This document shows, one piece after another, positions 52,526-62,266 of a stretch of DNA of 64,000 nucleotides. Source of the stretch: DAITBA01 sp036824005. GTDB lineage: Bacteria; Pseudomonadota; Gammaproteobacteria; Burkholderiales; Rhodocyclaceae. The stretch lies in assembly GCA_036824005.1 (NCBI GenBank), contig DAITBA010000012.1, positions 62,001-126,000 of the forward strand, given 5' to 3'. Numbering within the stretch: position 1 is the first letter of the stretch; every line of letters starts with the position of its first letter. The notes beneath the pieces are model-generated. The model was given only the letters and a program-made list of their open reading frames with translations, was not told where the DNA came from and did not search any database. The position numbers were made by a program, and so were the translations under genes.

Positions 52526-54040
52526 CTACCTGCGACACGGCCGGTTCGGAAAGTAGCGCTCGCAGAAGTAGCAGTGCCCCTGGGGCAGAAAGGCGGGCAC
52601 GGCATACCAGCGCTTGCGCACTTTCTCCAGCACCCGGTCGCGGTAGCTGCCGTAGTCGAAGCCGCGTCCGAGCACAAGCCAGTAGCGGGCGCCACGCAGA
52701 TCCACAGTCCTCACCTCGACCTCGCGGAAGTACGGCGCGTACTCGCCTGCCGCCGGCGCGCTCTTGCGCACCACCAGCACGTTCTTGCCGGCAAGCGTGC
52801 GGAAGTCGGTCAGGACGTCGTCGTGGCGGGCATGGCTCGATCCCTCGCCGAAGACGAAGAAGTAGCGCCGCGCGTTGTAGCCCATCGTCACCGCCGGCGA
52901 GTAACCATCGGCGGCAAAGACGTAGTCTTGCTCGTAGGGTTTGAGATGTGCCAGCAGCTCCTGCGGTTTGACCGTCATGACGATGCCGTCGTAGAAGCGG
53001 GTGCCCTTCCAGGTTTCCACGGGCAGCAATGCGATCGCCACGATCAGCGCCCCGTGCAATACCGCGAAGCCGGTGAAGAACCGCAGCGCCCGCCGCCGTT
53101 GCGTCGCGTCGGTGAGCTGCGCCACCGCGATCATCACGAATGGAACAAAGGAAAGCAGCCAGTGCATGCCGATGGTCTTGACCGGCGACAGCGCTGCGAA
53201 CAGCATGAGCGGGACGAAGGCCACGCACGACAGGGCATGCCGATCGGGCCGCGCGGCGGCGCTGACCAGTTCGCCACGCCGTTTGGCAAGCTGCCACAGG
53301 ACCACCGGCGTCAACAAGTATGCGATCGTCACAACATAGAGCAGCGGCGTTTTCCACGACCAACCGGCCTTGTCGTGCCGGTTGTAGAGGTTGAACATGA
53401 TGTTGGCCCAGCAGTGGTCCGTGTTCCACCAGATGTTGAGCAGCGGGCCGGGCAGCGCCGCCAGTGCCACCCAGCCGAGGCCAGCCAGCTTGGCGCGTGT
53501 CGGGCGATGCAGCGCGTGGGCCGCGTAGGCGATCGCCAGGAGCGCCGCGAAATACTTGGACAGGAACGCGCCGCCAAGCAGCACGCCGGACAGCAAGTAG
53601 AAACGCCAATCGTCGTCGCGGGCAGCGCGGATGAAGGCCAACGCCGAGAAGAAGGAGAAATAGACCAGCGGCGTATCGGTGGTGATGGCGATGTTCCAGA
53701 CGTTCGCCGGCGCCAGCAGTACCAGCAGCGCCGCGCCCCACGACACGACTTCGCCTTCGCGCCGCAGGGAAGCCAGGGTGGCCACGGACAGAATTGCGGG
53801 CTGCAGTACGCTTGGCAGGCGCAGCCACCACTCACTGTCGGCGACCTGAAGCAGCAGCGCCAGCCACCAGCCGACCATAGGCGGATGGTCGTAGAAGCCC
53901 CAATCGGGAGTTCTACCCCAGAAGATGAAGTACGCCTCGTCACCGGTGATCGGTGTCGCCGCCGCGAGCCAGAAACGAAACGCCAGCGTTAGCGCGAGCA
54001 GAATCGCGAACAGGCGCGGCAGCCTTTGCGTGTCGAACAT
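52526..54040 (-). CDS. Membrane glycosyltransferase family 39 (ArnT/PMT-like)
   Basis: 504 residues. The periplasmic first-loop signature DEAYFIFWGRTPDWGFYDHPPM contains the acidic pair and DHPP expected of GT39 enzymes using polyprenyl-phosphate sugars. About ten hydrophobic segments follow, then a C-terminal soluble part (from about 360). Acceptor could be a lipid, lipopolysaccharide or a protein. Upstream of the UbiA-like gene on the same strand, separated by 258 bp holding an inverted repeat. Confidence 0.85.
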   Translation of the reverse strand: MFDTQRLPRLFAILLALTLAFRFWLAAATPITGDEAYFIFWGRTPDWGFYDHPPMVGWWLALLLQVADSEWWLRLPSVLQPAILSVATLASLRREGEVVSWGAALLVLLAPANVWNIAITTDTPLVYFSFFSALAFIRAARDDDWRFYLLSGVLLGGAFLSKYFAALLAIAYAAHALHRPTRAKLAGLGWVALAALPGPLLNIWWNTDHCWANIMFNLYNRHDKAGWSWKTPLLYVVTIAYLLTPVVLWQLAKRRGELVSAAARPDRHALSCVAFVPLMLFAALSPVKTIGMHWLLSFVPFVMIAVAQLTDATQRRRALRFFTGFAVLHGALIVAIALLPVETWKGTRFYDGIVMTVKPQELLAHLKPYEQDYVFAADGYSPAVTMGYNARRYFFVFGEGSSHARHDDVLTDFRTLAGKNVLVVRKSAPAAGEYAPYFREVEVRTVDLRGARYWLVLGRGFDYGSYRDRVLEKVRKRWYAVPAFLPQGHCYFCERYFPNRPCRR

Positions 54041-54094
54041 ATCGGGCAGCGGGATCGCGCGCGGCCGGACGGCCAGACGAGCGGTGGCAACGCT

Positions 54095-55207
54095 TCAATC
54101 GTCGGCGTCGGCAAGCACCAAGCGTCGCCTGCGCACCGCCTCGGCGAGTGTGTCCAGCACAACCAGGCTGTCCTCCCAGCCGAGGCAGGCGTCGGTGATG
54201 CTCTTGCCATACTCGAGGGGCTTGCCGGGCATGAGATCCTGTCGGCCCTCTTTGATATGGGACTCGACCATGGCACCGATTATGCGATCGTCGCCGGCAG
54301 CGATCTGCTCGCTCACCACCTTCGCCGCGTCGATCTGCAGCTTGTACTGCTTGCGGCTGTTGGCATGGCTCAGGTCGATCATCACCCGCGCCGCCAGTCC
54401 GGCGGCGGCAAGTTCCTTGCATGCTCTGCCGACGCTCTCGGCGTCGTAGTTGGTTTCCTTGCCGCCGCGCAGGATGACGTGGCAGTCCTCGTTGCCATTG
54501 GTCGATACGATGGCCGAGTGCCCGGCCTTGGTGACCGACAGAAAATGATGGGGCGTAGCCGCGGCGCGGATAGCGTCCACCGCGATCTTGATGTTGCCGT
54601 CGGTGCCGTTCTTGAAACCCACCGAGCAGGACAAACCGGAAGCCAGCTCGCGATGCACCTGGGACTCCGTGGTGCGGGCGCCGATCGCGCCCCAACTGAT
54701 CAGGTCGGCGATGTACTGGGGCGTGATCATGTCGAGGAACTCCGTCCCCGCGGCAAGCCCCATCTCGTTGATCTCCCACAGCAGGTGGCGCGCCAGGCGC
54801 AGGCCCTCGTTGATCATGAAGCTGCCGTCCAGATGCGGATCGTTGATCAGTCCCTTCCAGCCGACCGTGGTACGCGGCTTCTCGAAGTACACCCGCATCA
54901 CCAGCAGCAGGTCGTCCGCGAAGCGCTGCTGTTCGCCGTGCAGTCGCCGCGCGTACTCGATGGCTGCGTCATAGTCGTGAATCGAGCATGGACCGACGAT
55001 CACCAGCAGCCGGTCGTCGGCGCCGTGCAGGATGCGGTGGATGGCCTGGCGCGTTTCGAATGTGGTCGCCACCGCCTTCGGCGTGGCCGGGAATTCGCGC
55101 AGCAGATGCGCCGGCGGCGAAAGCTCCTTGATCTCCCGTATGCGGACGTCGTCGATGGCCGGCTGGCGCGGGAATCCTTCTCGGTTGGCTCTGATCGGGG
55201 TAGTCAT
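54095..55207 (-). CDS. aroG: 3-deoxy-7-phosphoheptulonate synthase, class I (AroF/G/H type)
   Basis: 370 residues. Class I DAHP synthase signatures: IREIKELSPPAHLLREFPAT, LLVIVGPCSIHDYDAAIEYA, MRVYFEKPRTTVGWKGLINDP, GFKNGTDGN and IDLSHANSRKQ. It condenses phosphoenolpyruvate and erythrose 4-phosphate, the first step to aromatic amino acids. The N-terminal arm needed for feedback control is present, but whether Phe, Tyr or Trp is the inhibitor cannot be read, so the letter of the symbol is a guess. Confidence 0.92.
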   Translation of the reverse strand: MTTPIRANREGFPRQPAIDDVRIREIKELSPPAHLLREFPATPKAVATTFETRQAIHRILHGADDRLLVIVGPCSIHDYDAAIEYARRLHGEQQRFADDLLLVMRVYFEKPRTTVGWKGLINDPHLDGSFMINEGLRLARHLLWEINEMGLAAGTEFLDMITPQYIADLISWGAIGARTTESQVHRELASGLSCSVGFKNGTDGNIKIAVDAIRAAATPHHFLSVTKAGHSAIVSTNGNEDCHVILRGGKETNYDAESVGRACKELAAAGLAARVMIDLSHANSRKQYKLQIDAAKVVSEQIAAGDDRIIGAMVESHIKEGRQDLMPGKPLEYGKSITDACLGWEDSLVVLDTLAEAVRRRRLVLADADD

Positions 55208-55391
55208 GAGGCTCTTCTCGGCAGCCGCGGCGCGGCCGGTTTCGACTTCAAAGACAGTATTTTAGCCGAAAAGCCCAGGCCGCCCGTGCGGCGCGCGCCG
55301 GTTCGGGTTGCAGCGCCGGCGCGGCAGGGCGACAATCGTCGCGGGCCCCCTGCATGCCTTCGTTCCGAATTGCGGTCCGCCGACGAGACAG

Positions 55392-56480
55392 ATGGACACA
55401 GATTCGCCAGCTTCGAACAGGCCCTTGCCCCGCGGGCGTGGCGCCGTCGCCAACCCTGATCCGCGCTTCAACGAATTCGCCCGCGAGCCCAGCGATGACG
55501 GCTGGAGCGGTCGCGACGCACCGGCGGAAACACCGGCAACGATGCTCATCATCGACACGGCGAAGTCGGTCATCACCCGCAACCATTCACCCGACGTACC
55601 CTTCGAACTCTCGATCAACCCCTACCGGGGCTGCGAGCATGGCTGCTGCTATTGCTTTGCCCGCCCCTCGCACGCCTACCTCGGTCTCTCGCCAGGCCTC
55701 GACTTCGAGACGCAGATCGCCTGGAAGCCCGACGCCCCGGCACGGCTGCGCGAGGAACTGGCGCGGCCCGGCTATCGCTGCTCTCCCATCGCCCTCGGCA
55801 TCAACACCGATGGCTGGCAGCCGGTCGAGCGGCGGTTGAAGCTCACGCGTGCCCTGCTCGAAGTGCTGTGCGAGTGTCGCCATCCCGTTTCCATCGTCAC
55901 CAAGTCAGCCTTGATCGAACGCGACGTGGACCTGCTCGCCGACATGGCACGCGACGACCTGGTGACGGTCATGTTCTCCGTCACGACTCTGGATCCGAAC
56001 CTGGCGCGGCGCATGGAGCCGCGCGCGGTGCAGCCGACGCGTAGGCTTCAGGCCATGCGCCGGCTCCACGACGCCGGCATACCAGTGGGCGTGCTGTTCG
56101 CGCCGCTCATTCCGGCGCTCAATGATCACGACATGGAAGGCGTGCTCGCCCGCGCCCGGGAGGCCGGGGCGGAGTCGGCCGGTTACGTGCTCGTGCGCCT
56201 GCCGCTGGAGGTAAGGGATCTGTTCGGCGACTGGCTGGCCCGCCACGAGCCGGGACGGGCGGCCCACGTCATGAGCCTGATGCGCCAACTGCATGGCGGA
56301 AAGGCGTACGAATCAGCCTTCGGCAACCGCATGCGCGGCCGCGGCGTGTTTGCCGATGTCATCGAGCAGCGCTTTCTCGCCGCCTGCCGACGCCTCAAAT
56401 TGAACCAGACACGGCGCGAGCCGGACTCCAGCCGTTTCCGGCCGCCGCGCAAGGCGACAACCCAGCTGGATCTGTTCTAA
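55392..56480 (+). CDS. PA0069-family radical SAM protein (SplB-like)
   Basis: 362 residues. Radical SAM cluster motif CEHGCCYC (C-x3-C-x2-C) is near residue 80 in NPYRGCEHGCCYCFARPSH, followed by the GINTDGWQPVERR and SIVTKSALIERDVDLL strands. This matches the PA0069-like group related to spore photoproduct lyase; its substrate is unknown. ATG 55392 is the first sensible start; the frame opens earlier without conserved sequence. The tail ending TQLDLF is characteristic. Confidence 0.85.
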   Translation: MDTDSPASNRPLPRGRGAVANPDPRFNEFAREPSDDGWSGRDAPAETPATMLIIDTAKSVITRNHSPDVPFELSINPYRGCEHGCCYCFARPSHAYLGLSPGLDFETQIAWKPDAPARLREELARPGYRCSPIALGINTDGWQPVERRLKLTRALLEVLCECRHPVSIVTKSALIERDVDLLADMARDDLVTVMFSVTTLDPNLARRMEPRAVQPTRRLQAMRRLHDAGIPVGVLFAPLIPALNDHDMEGVLARAREAGAESAGYVLVRLPLEVRDLFGDWLARHEPGRAAHVMSLMRQLHGGKAYESAFGNRMRGRGVFADVIEQRFLAACRRLKLNQTRREPDSSRFRPPRKATTQLDLF

Positions 56481-56558
56481 TGCCCGCGGTTTTGACGTAA
56501 CACAACATCGAGCACGGCGCGAAACGCTAGAGTTCCGGCATCGGAGCTACCGCGCACC

Positions 56559-59243
56559 GTGCGGATGAACATCGCAACGCTCTCCGCCGACCAGGCACTC
56601 GCGAGCCTGAGCAGCGGCCCGGCCGGATTGTCCACCGCCGAGGCGGCACGGCGTCTCGGCGAGTTCGGCCCCAATCGCGTCGAGGAAGTAACCGGCGTGC
56701 CGCTGTGGTGGCGCCTCGGGCGCGAGTTCACCCACTTCTTTGCCCTCATACTCTGGCTCGCGGCGGGGCTTGCATTCGCCGCCGAGCACTACGATCCCGG
56801 CCAGGGCATGGCCGAACTCGGCGTCGCCATCATCGGCGTCATCGCCATCAACGGCCTGTTCTCCTTCTGGCAGGAGTACCGCGCCCAGCGTGCCGTGGAA
56901 GCCCTGCGCCGGCTGCTGCCACATCAAGCGAAGGTCGTTCGCGATGGTGTCGTGTCGCCGGTGGATGTGACAGTGCTCGTACCGGGCGATGTCGTCGTGC
57001 TCGAAGCGGGCGAGCTCATACCCGCCGACTGCCGGCTCATTGAAGCCTTCGCCGTACGCGTCAATCTCGCCACGCTCACCGGCGAAGCAGCGCCGAAAGC
57101 ACGCCAGGCCGATGCGGTGCCAAACGGACCGGCCCTGGCAGCAAGGAATCTGGTGCTGGCCGGCACGACACTTGTATCGGGCCAGGCGCGCGGCGCGGTC
57201 TACGCTACCGGTATGCGCACGGAATTCGGCCGGATCGCGCACCTTACCCAGACCGCCGGTGAGACGACCTCCTCGCTGCAGCGCGAGATCGGCCGCCTGT
57301 CGCGCCTGGTGGCCATGCTCGCCACGGGGCTCGGTGTCGCCTTCTTTCTCATCGGCCGGGCGTTGGGCCTGCCTTTCTGGGACAACGTCATGTTTGCCAT
57401 CGGCATCATCGTCGCCAACGTGCCGGAGGGCCTGCTGCCGACGGTGACGCTGTCGCTGGCCATGGCCACCCAGCGCATGGCCAGGCGCAACGCCCTCGTG
57501 CGCCACCTGCCGGCGGTCGAAACCCTCGGCTCGACGACGGTCATCTGCTCGGACAAGACGGGCACGCTGACGTTGAACCGCATGACGGTAAAGCGCCTCT
57601 ACGCCGACGAGACTCACTCGGCGCCCGAGGATTGGCGGCGTTCGCCACACCAGCACGCCGCCACGCCGCACCTGCTGCGCGCCGCCGCGCTGTGCCACAA
57701 CGTCCAGCCGGCGCGCCGCGATGGCAGGTTCGAGTACTTGGGCGACCCGTTGGAGGTAGCGCTGGTGGAGTTCGCCGCCGCACTGGGGCTGCCGGTGATC
57801 GAAGGGCTGCTCGGCGAAATCCCCTTCGACAGCGACCGCCGGCGCATGTCGGTCGTCGTCGCCGATGGCCGGCAGCGGGTGCTCTACTGCAAGGGCGCGC
57901 TGGAGGCCGTGCTGGAGGTCGCCGACGGTGCCGAGCGTCACGCCAGCGTCGAGCCGCTCGATGCGGCAGCACGCCAGCGCTTCCTCGAAGCCGAGGCGGC
58001 CATGGCCAGTGACGGTTTGCGCGTGCTCGCCTTCGCTTGGCGCGTGCTCGAGGAAGGCGAGCACGCGGCCGAAGAGAAGCTCATCGTTGCCGGCCTGATC
58101 GGACTGGAGGATCCGCCGCGGGCCGAAGTCCCCGCGGCGGTAGCGCGATGCCACGACGCCGGCATACGGGTGATCATGGTCACGGGCGACCACCCGCGCA
58201 CGGCGCTCGCCATCGCGCGCGAGGTCGGCCTGGTGCGCAGCGTTGCGCCGGTCGTGCTGCGCGGCGAGGAGATCGGCCGCTTGTCCGCCGCCCAGCTGCA
58301 GCTTGCCCTCGATGCGCCGGAAGTGCTGTTCGCGCGTGTCAGCGCCGAGCAGAAAATGCTCATCGTCCAGGCACTCCAGCGCAAGGGCGAAGTGGTGGCG
58401 GTTACCGGCGACGGCGTCAATGACGCCCCGGCACTCAAGACTGCCGACATCGGCATCGCCATGGGCCTGACCGGCACCGACGTAGCGAAGGAAGCCGCCG
58501 ACATGATCCTGCTCGACGACAACTTCGCCACGATCGTCAATGCCGTCGAGGAAGGGCGCGCGGTGTTCGAGAACCTGCGCAAGTTCCTCACCTACATCCT
58601 CACCTCCAACATTCCGGAGCTGGTGCCCTACCTCGCCTATGTCCTGTTCCGCATTCCCCTGCCGCTCACCATCATCCAGATCCTTGCCGTCGATCTCGGC
58701 ACCGACATGCTGCCGGCACTGGCGCTGGGCGCCGAACGCCCCGATCCGGCCGTCATGCAGCGACCGCCGCGCCGGCGGGCGGAACGTCTGTTGAACCTGT
58801 CGCTGATCCTGCGCGCCTACCTGTTCCTGGGGGTCATGGAAGCGGCGGTCGCCCTGGCGGCGTTCTTCTTCGTCCTCGGGCAGGCGGGCTGGACGCTGGG
58901 CGACGCGCTTGCCCGCACCGACCCGCTCTACCTGCAGGCGACGACGGCCTGTCTGGCGGGAATTGTTGCCGCGCAGATGGTGAACGTCTTCCTTTGCCGC
59001 CACCCGCAGCAGCCGCTGTGGCGATTTCCCCTGGCGGGGAACCGGCTGCTGCTCTGGGGCATCGCCTTCGAGCTGGGCCTGATTCTGCTGATCGTCTATA
59101 CGCCGCTGGGTAACCGTCTATTCGGCACGGCACCCTTGGCGATTGAAGTGTGGTTGTTCGCCCTGCCCTGCGTGCTGGCCATGGCGCTGCTGGAGGAGGC
59201 GCGCAAGGCGCTGGCGCGGGCGCTGGTGCCGCGCCCGTCCTAA
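56559..59243 (+). CDS. P-type cation ATPase related to Na,K-ATPase alpha subunits
   Basis: 894 residues. Phosphorylation site Asp332 in CSDKTGTLT, TGE loop (LTGEAAPK), VTGDGVND hinge, and a TM4 motif VANVPEGLLPTVTLSLA. TM5-6 (LTSNIPELVPYL, IPLPLTIIQILAVDLGTDMLPALALGAE) resembles animal Na,K- and H,K-ATPases more than SERCA-type pumps. It exports a cation (Na+ or Ca2+) using ATP. No beta-subunit gene is present. The start is GTG 56559 or ATG 56565; neither has a strong site. Confidence 0.88.
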   Translation: MRMNIATLSADQALASLSSGPAGLSTAEAARRLGEFGPNRVEEVTGVPLWWRLGREFTHFFALILWLAAGLAFAAEHYDPGQGMAELGVAIIGVIAINGLFSFWQEYRAQRAVEALRRLLPHQAKVVRDGVVSPVDVTVLVPGDVVVLEAGELIPADCRLIEAFAVRVNLATLTGEAAPKARQADAVPNGPALAARNLVLAGTTLVSGQARGAVYATGMRTEFGRIAHLTQTAGETTSSLQREIGRLSRLVAMLATGLGVAFFLIGRALGLPFWDNVMFAIGIIVANVPEGLLPTVTLSLAMATQRMARRNALVRHLPAVETLGSTTVICSDKTGTLTLNRMTVKRLYADETHSAPEDWRRSPHQHAATPHLLRAAALCHNVQPARRDGRFEYLGDPLEVALVEFAAALGLPVIEGLLGEIPFDSDRRRMSVVVADGRQRVLYCKGALEAVLEVADGAERHASVEPLDAAARQRFLEAEAAMASDGLRVLAFAWRVLEEGEHAAEEKLIVAGLIGLEDPPRAEVPAAVARCHDAGIRVIMVTGDHPRTALAIAREVGLVRSVAPVVLRGEEIGRLSAAQLQLALDAPEVLFARVSAEQKMLIVQALQRKGEVVAVTGDGVNDAPALKTADIGIAMGLTGTDVAKEAADMILLDDNFATIVNAVEEGRAVFENLRKFLTYILTSNIPELVPYLAYVLFRIPLPLTIIQILAVDLGTDMLPALALGAERPDPAVMQRPPRRRAERLLNLSLILRAYLFLGVMEAAVALAAFFFVLGQAGWTLGDALARTDPLYLQATTACLAGIVAAQMVNVFLCRHPQQPLWRFPLAGNRLLLWGIAFELGLILLIVYTPLGNRLFGTAPLAIEVWLFALPCVLAMALLEEARKALARALVPRPS

Positions 59244-59259
59244 CGCCGCTGCCTGAGTC

Positions 59260-61269
59260 TTACGCGGTCCGGAAGCGATCGACCGCGCTGTGAAGGTTGG
59301 CCGCCAATCCTTCGAGCATGGCGGCGGCGCGCGAGGTTTCGTCCACCGCCGCGTGGTTGTTTTCCGTCATGCGGGCGATGCGCTCCACGTTGCGTGCGAT
59401 GTCGGTGCTGGCGCTGCTTTGCTCCTTGACCGAAGCGGCGATGTCCACCACGCCGGCGGCCGCCTTGCTTACCGACTCCCTTGCCTGTGCCAGCGCGCCG
59501 ACGACACTGTGCACATGCTGCTGGCTTGAACCCAGCGCCGCCAGCCCTTCGCTGATCACCTGCTCGACGCCGGCGGACTGCTGGCCCAGCGACTGCGTCA
59601 CCGTGTCGATCTGGCTGGCGGAGGCGGCGGATTTCTCCGCCAGCTTGCGCACCTCGTCGGCGACGACGGCGAAGCCGCGACCCTGCTCACCCGCCCGGGC
59701 CGCCTCGATGGCAGCGTTGAGCGCCAGCAGGTTGGTCTGGTCGGCGATATCCTTCACCTCGTGGGTCAGTCCGGTGATGGCGCCGGTGCTGCGCACGAAC
59801 TCGTTCACCGAGGAGGCGATCTGCCTGACCGCCTGCTCGACCTTCTCGATCTCGCCCACCAGCGCGGACATCTTCTGGTTGCCGTCGTCGGCCTGTTCCA
59901 GGCTGTGCTGGGAAAGCTTGCGCACTTCCTCCGCGCCGTCGGCTACGGAGGCGATGCTGACCGTAATCTGCTCGATCGACGCCGCCGTGGCGGCCGCCGC
60001 CTCGGACTGGTGGCGCGAGCTCTCGCTGACGTTGCCTGAGCTTGCCGTCAGTTCCGTGGCGGCGCTGGCGACCTGCTCGGAGTTGGCGCGTACGCTGGCC
60101 ACGGTCTGGGCGAGACTGGTGTTCATGTCCTTCAAGGCAGTAAGGAGCTGGCCGGCCTCGTCGCGTGCCGTAACCTCGATGCGCGAGGTGAGATCGCCCG
60201 CGGCGACGCGCTTGGCCAGGGCCACCGCCTTGACGATGGGAACGGTCACGCTGCGGCATATCAGAACGCCCAGCAGCGCCGCCGCCGCGGCGAGCAGCGC
60301 CACGACGCCGACGAGGACGTACTTGGCGCGGTTGAGCGACGACACCCGCTGGTTGAGGATTTCCTCCAACTGCGCCGTCGCTGCGTCGATCAACTTGAAC
60401 TGCTTGTCGATGGCCTGGGTCAGCGCGGCGTAGTAGTCGGCCGACGCGTAGCTCAGGGTTTCCGCCTTGACAAGCTGCTCGTGGGCGAGCAGCACGACGG
60501 CGGAGGTGGCCTGGGACGCGTCGTTGTAAGGCCCGGACAGGGTGCCCTTGAGGGATGGATTGGCGCCGATCGCCTTTTCGAACTCGCGGCGCACGTTGCC
60601 GCCGCGCTCGTTGACCTTCTCGATCAGCGCCACCATGGCGACGCGATCATCGATACTCATCTTCTTCAAGGCCAGGTAACCGGTGCCGCGGGCGCGTGTC
60701 TGGCCGGTGACTTCCGTCAGCGCCGGAAGCTGGATCAGGCTACCCATGACCAGGCGGTAGCTGTCGGCCTCCGGATCGAGAGACAGCCCATAGCGGTCAA
60801 CCAGCAGATCGAGAACTGTCAGGACGTGGGCCAGGGTCGCCGTGTGCCTGGCAAAGCTCTCGGCCGGCGTAAAGCTGCGCTCCGCGACGCCCTTGCGGAT
60901 GTCCTCCCAGCCGCCCATGACGCGCTTCCACTCGGCGGCGATTGCGTCGTTGGCAGCGCCCTGTATGAGGGTGTCGAGCGTCTGCAGGGCCTGCACGAGC
61001 TCCGCCTGTTTCGATTCGCGCTGGGGTTGAAGTGAAGCGTTGCCGCTGAGCATACCGCTGGACAGGCCGCGGTGCTGCTGCATGTACTGCAGCACCCTCA
61101 GCGTCGCCTGCGCGGGTTTCAGCCCCGCGGTTTCCTGCACTGCCGCATCGACGGCCTTATTGGCCTCGGCGACGTACAGATACAGTGGAATGCTTGCCAG
61201 GATCAGGCCGATCAGGCCGAGCATGGCGAACTTCTGCGGCAGCAGAAATCGGCCCAAGAACGAGTTCAT
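59260..61269 (-). CDS. Methyl-accepting chemotaxis protein
   Basis: 669 residues. TM1 (about 14-33), a periplasmic helical sensor of ~280 residues beginning LRVLQYMQQHRGLSSGMLSGN, TM2 (about 318-340), HAMP, and a full signalling hairpin with NLLALNAAIEAARAGEQGRGFAVVADEVRKLAE. The sensor start resembles NIT-type (nitrate/nitrite) ligand domains, so the ligand may be an oxyanion. GGAGGAAC precedes ATG 61269. Convergent with the P-type ATPase gene, 16 bp apart. Confidence 0.9.
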   Translation of the reverse strand: MNSFLGRFLLPQKFAMLGLIGLILASIPLYLYVAEANKAVDAAVQETAGLKPAQATLRVLQYMQQHRGLSSGMLSGNASLQPQRESKQAELVQALQTLDTLIQGAANDAIAAEWKRVMGGWEDIRKGVAERSFTPAESFARHTATLAHVLTVLDLLVDRYGLSLDPEADSYRLVMGSLIQLPALTEVTGQTRARGTGYLALKKMSIDDRVAMVALIEKVNERGGNVRREFEKAIGANPSLKGTLSGPYNDASQATSAVVLLAHEQLVKAETLSYASADYYAALTQAIDKQFKLIDAATAQLEEILNQRVSSLNRAKYVLVGVVALLAAAAALLGVLICRSVTVPIVKAVALAKRVAAGDLTSRIEVTARDEAGQLLTALKDMNTSLAQTVASVRANSEQVASAATELTASSGNVSESSRHQSEAAAATAASIEQITVSIASVADGAEEVRKLSQHSLEQADDGNQKMSALVGEIEKVEQAVRQIASSVNEFVRSTGAITGLTHEVKDIADQTNLLALNAAIEAARAGEQGRGFAVVADEVRKLAEKSAASASQIDTVTQSLGQQSAGVEQVISEGLAALGSSQQHVHSVVGALAQARESVSKAAAGVVDIAASVKEQSSASTDIARNVERIARMTENNHAAVDETSRAAAMLEGLAANLHSAVDRFRTA

Positions 61270-61413
61270 CGCAGTTCCTCCTTGACGGGTCGGCACGCCG
61301 GGGGCGCGGGCGCGCGATCGGTGATTCGATTCCCCTCTATCGGTTATGACCTGGGAATCTTTAGGCCGTCCGTCGGAGCGCGCCGGCCCGGCGCAAACCG
61401 AGGAGGTAAGGAC

Positions 61414-62235
61414 CTACTTCGCCAGCGCCTCGTACAGCGTCACGACGCGTTCCATCGCCTCGAGGATGCGCTCGCTGGTCGTGGCGACATCCTGCAGGGC
61501 GCGCCGCGCTTCGGCGCTGTCGTGGCTGGCGGTCAGGGCGGCATCGAAGAACAGCCATTGCTGATTGACCAGTTCCAATTCGGCCCTGATCTGGGGCGTG
61601 TTCTGCGGCGCGGCGTTGAGTGCCCCCAGACCGGCGACGAAATCCTTCCTGGCTTGTTCCAGTTCCACCTGAGACGGCTGCGGATTGATCGCCCAGGCGC
61701 GGAAGAGATAGAACTTGGCCATGCGCTGCGACAGCATGCGCTGACGCCCGGAAACGTTTACCAGATGGCCGGTCGGCGTACCCGCGCGCTTCTCGTATGC
61801 CAGGGTAAGCCGGTCGGCGGCAGCGAGCAGTGCATCGCTCAGCTTGTAGATGCTCTCCGCGCCGCTGCGATTCGTCGGACCGTTGAGCGCCGCAGCATAG
61901 GCCGGCCACTGGTCGTCCAGGGAAACCAGCGCGGCGTGGGCTTCGTGATCAGGAACCATCTCCCGCAACTCGACGAGCTGGGCTTCGAACAGCGCGGAGG
62001 ATTCGGCGAGCACCTTCCGGGCGCGCTCCGGCACCACGCCCTGGCCGATCATCAGATAGGCCTTGGCCATGCGCTGGGACAGCATGCGCTGTCGGCCGGC
62101 CTTGTTGATCGCGGCGCCGAAGTTCAGAGACGATTTCGGTTCACGCGCGCGCTCGCGCACCTTCGGCGCGGCGCGGACCGGCGCTGCGGCACCGAGCATG
62201 GCAACTGCCAAAAGTCGGAGAAATCGGCGACGCAT
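61414..62235 (-). CDS. Periplasmic protein with two PilJ-type (NarX-like) sensor modules
   Basis: 273 residues. Signal peptide (MRRRFLRLLAVAMLGAAAPVRA) then two copies of the PilJ/type IV pili chemoreceptor N-terminal module, each headed by the same box: INKAGRQRMLSQRMAKAYLM (about residues 43-62) and VNVSGRQRMLSQRMAKFYLF (about 160-179). Such boxes occur in nitrate/nitrite sensors (NarX-like). There is no membrane or signalling domain, so it may be a soluble ligand-binding partner of a receptor. 31 bp after tldD on the same strand; the chemoreceptor gene follows after 144 bp. Confidence 0.78.
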   Translation of the reverse strand: MRRRFLRLLAVAMLGAAAPVRAAPKVRERAREPKSSLNFGAAINKAGRQRMLSQRMAKAYLMIGQGVVPERARKVLAESSALFEAQLVELREMVPDHEAHAALVSLDDQWPAYAAALNGPTNRSGAESIYKLSDALLAAADRLTLAYEKRAGTPTGHLVNVSGRQRMLSQRMAKFYLFRAWAINPQPSQVELEQARKDFVAGLGALNAAPQNTPQIRAELELVNQQWLFFDAALTASHDSAEARRALQDVATTSERILEAMERVVTLYEALAK

Positions 62236-62266
62236 GCCGCACGCCCTCGTACGCGAGCGCAATGCA

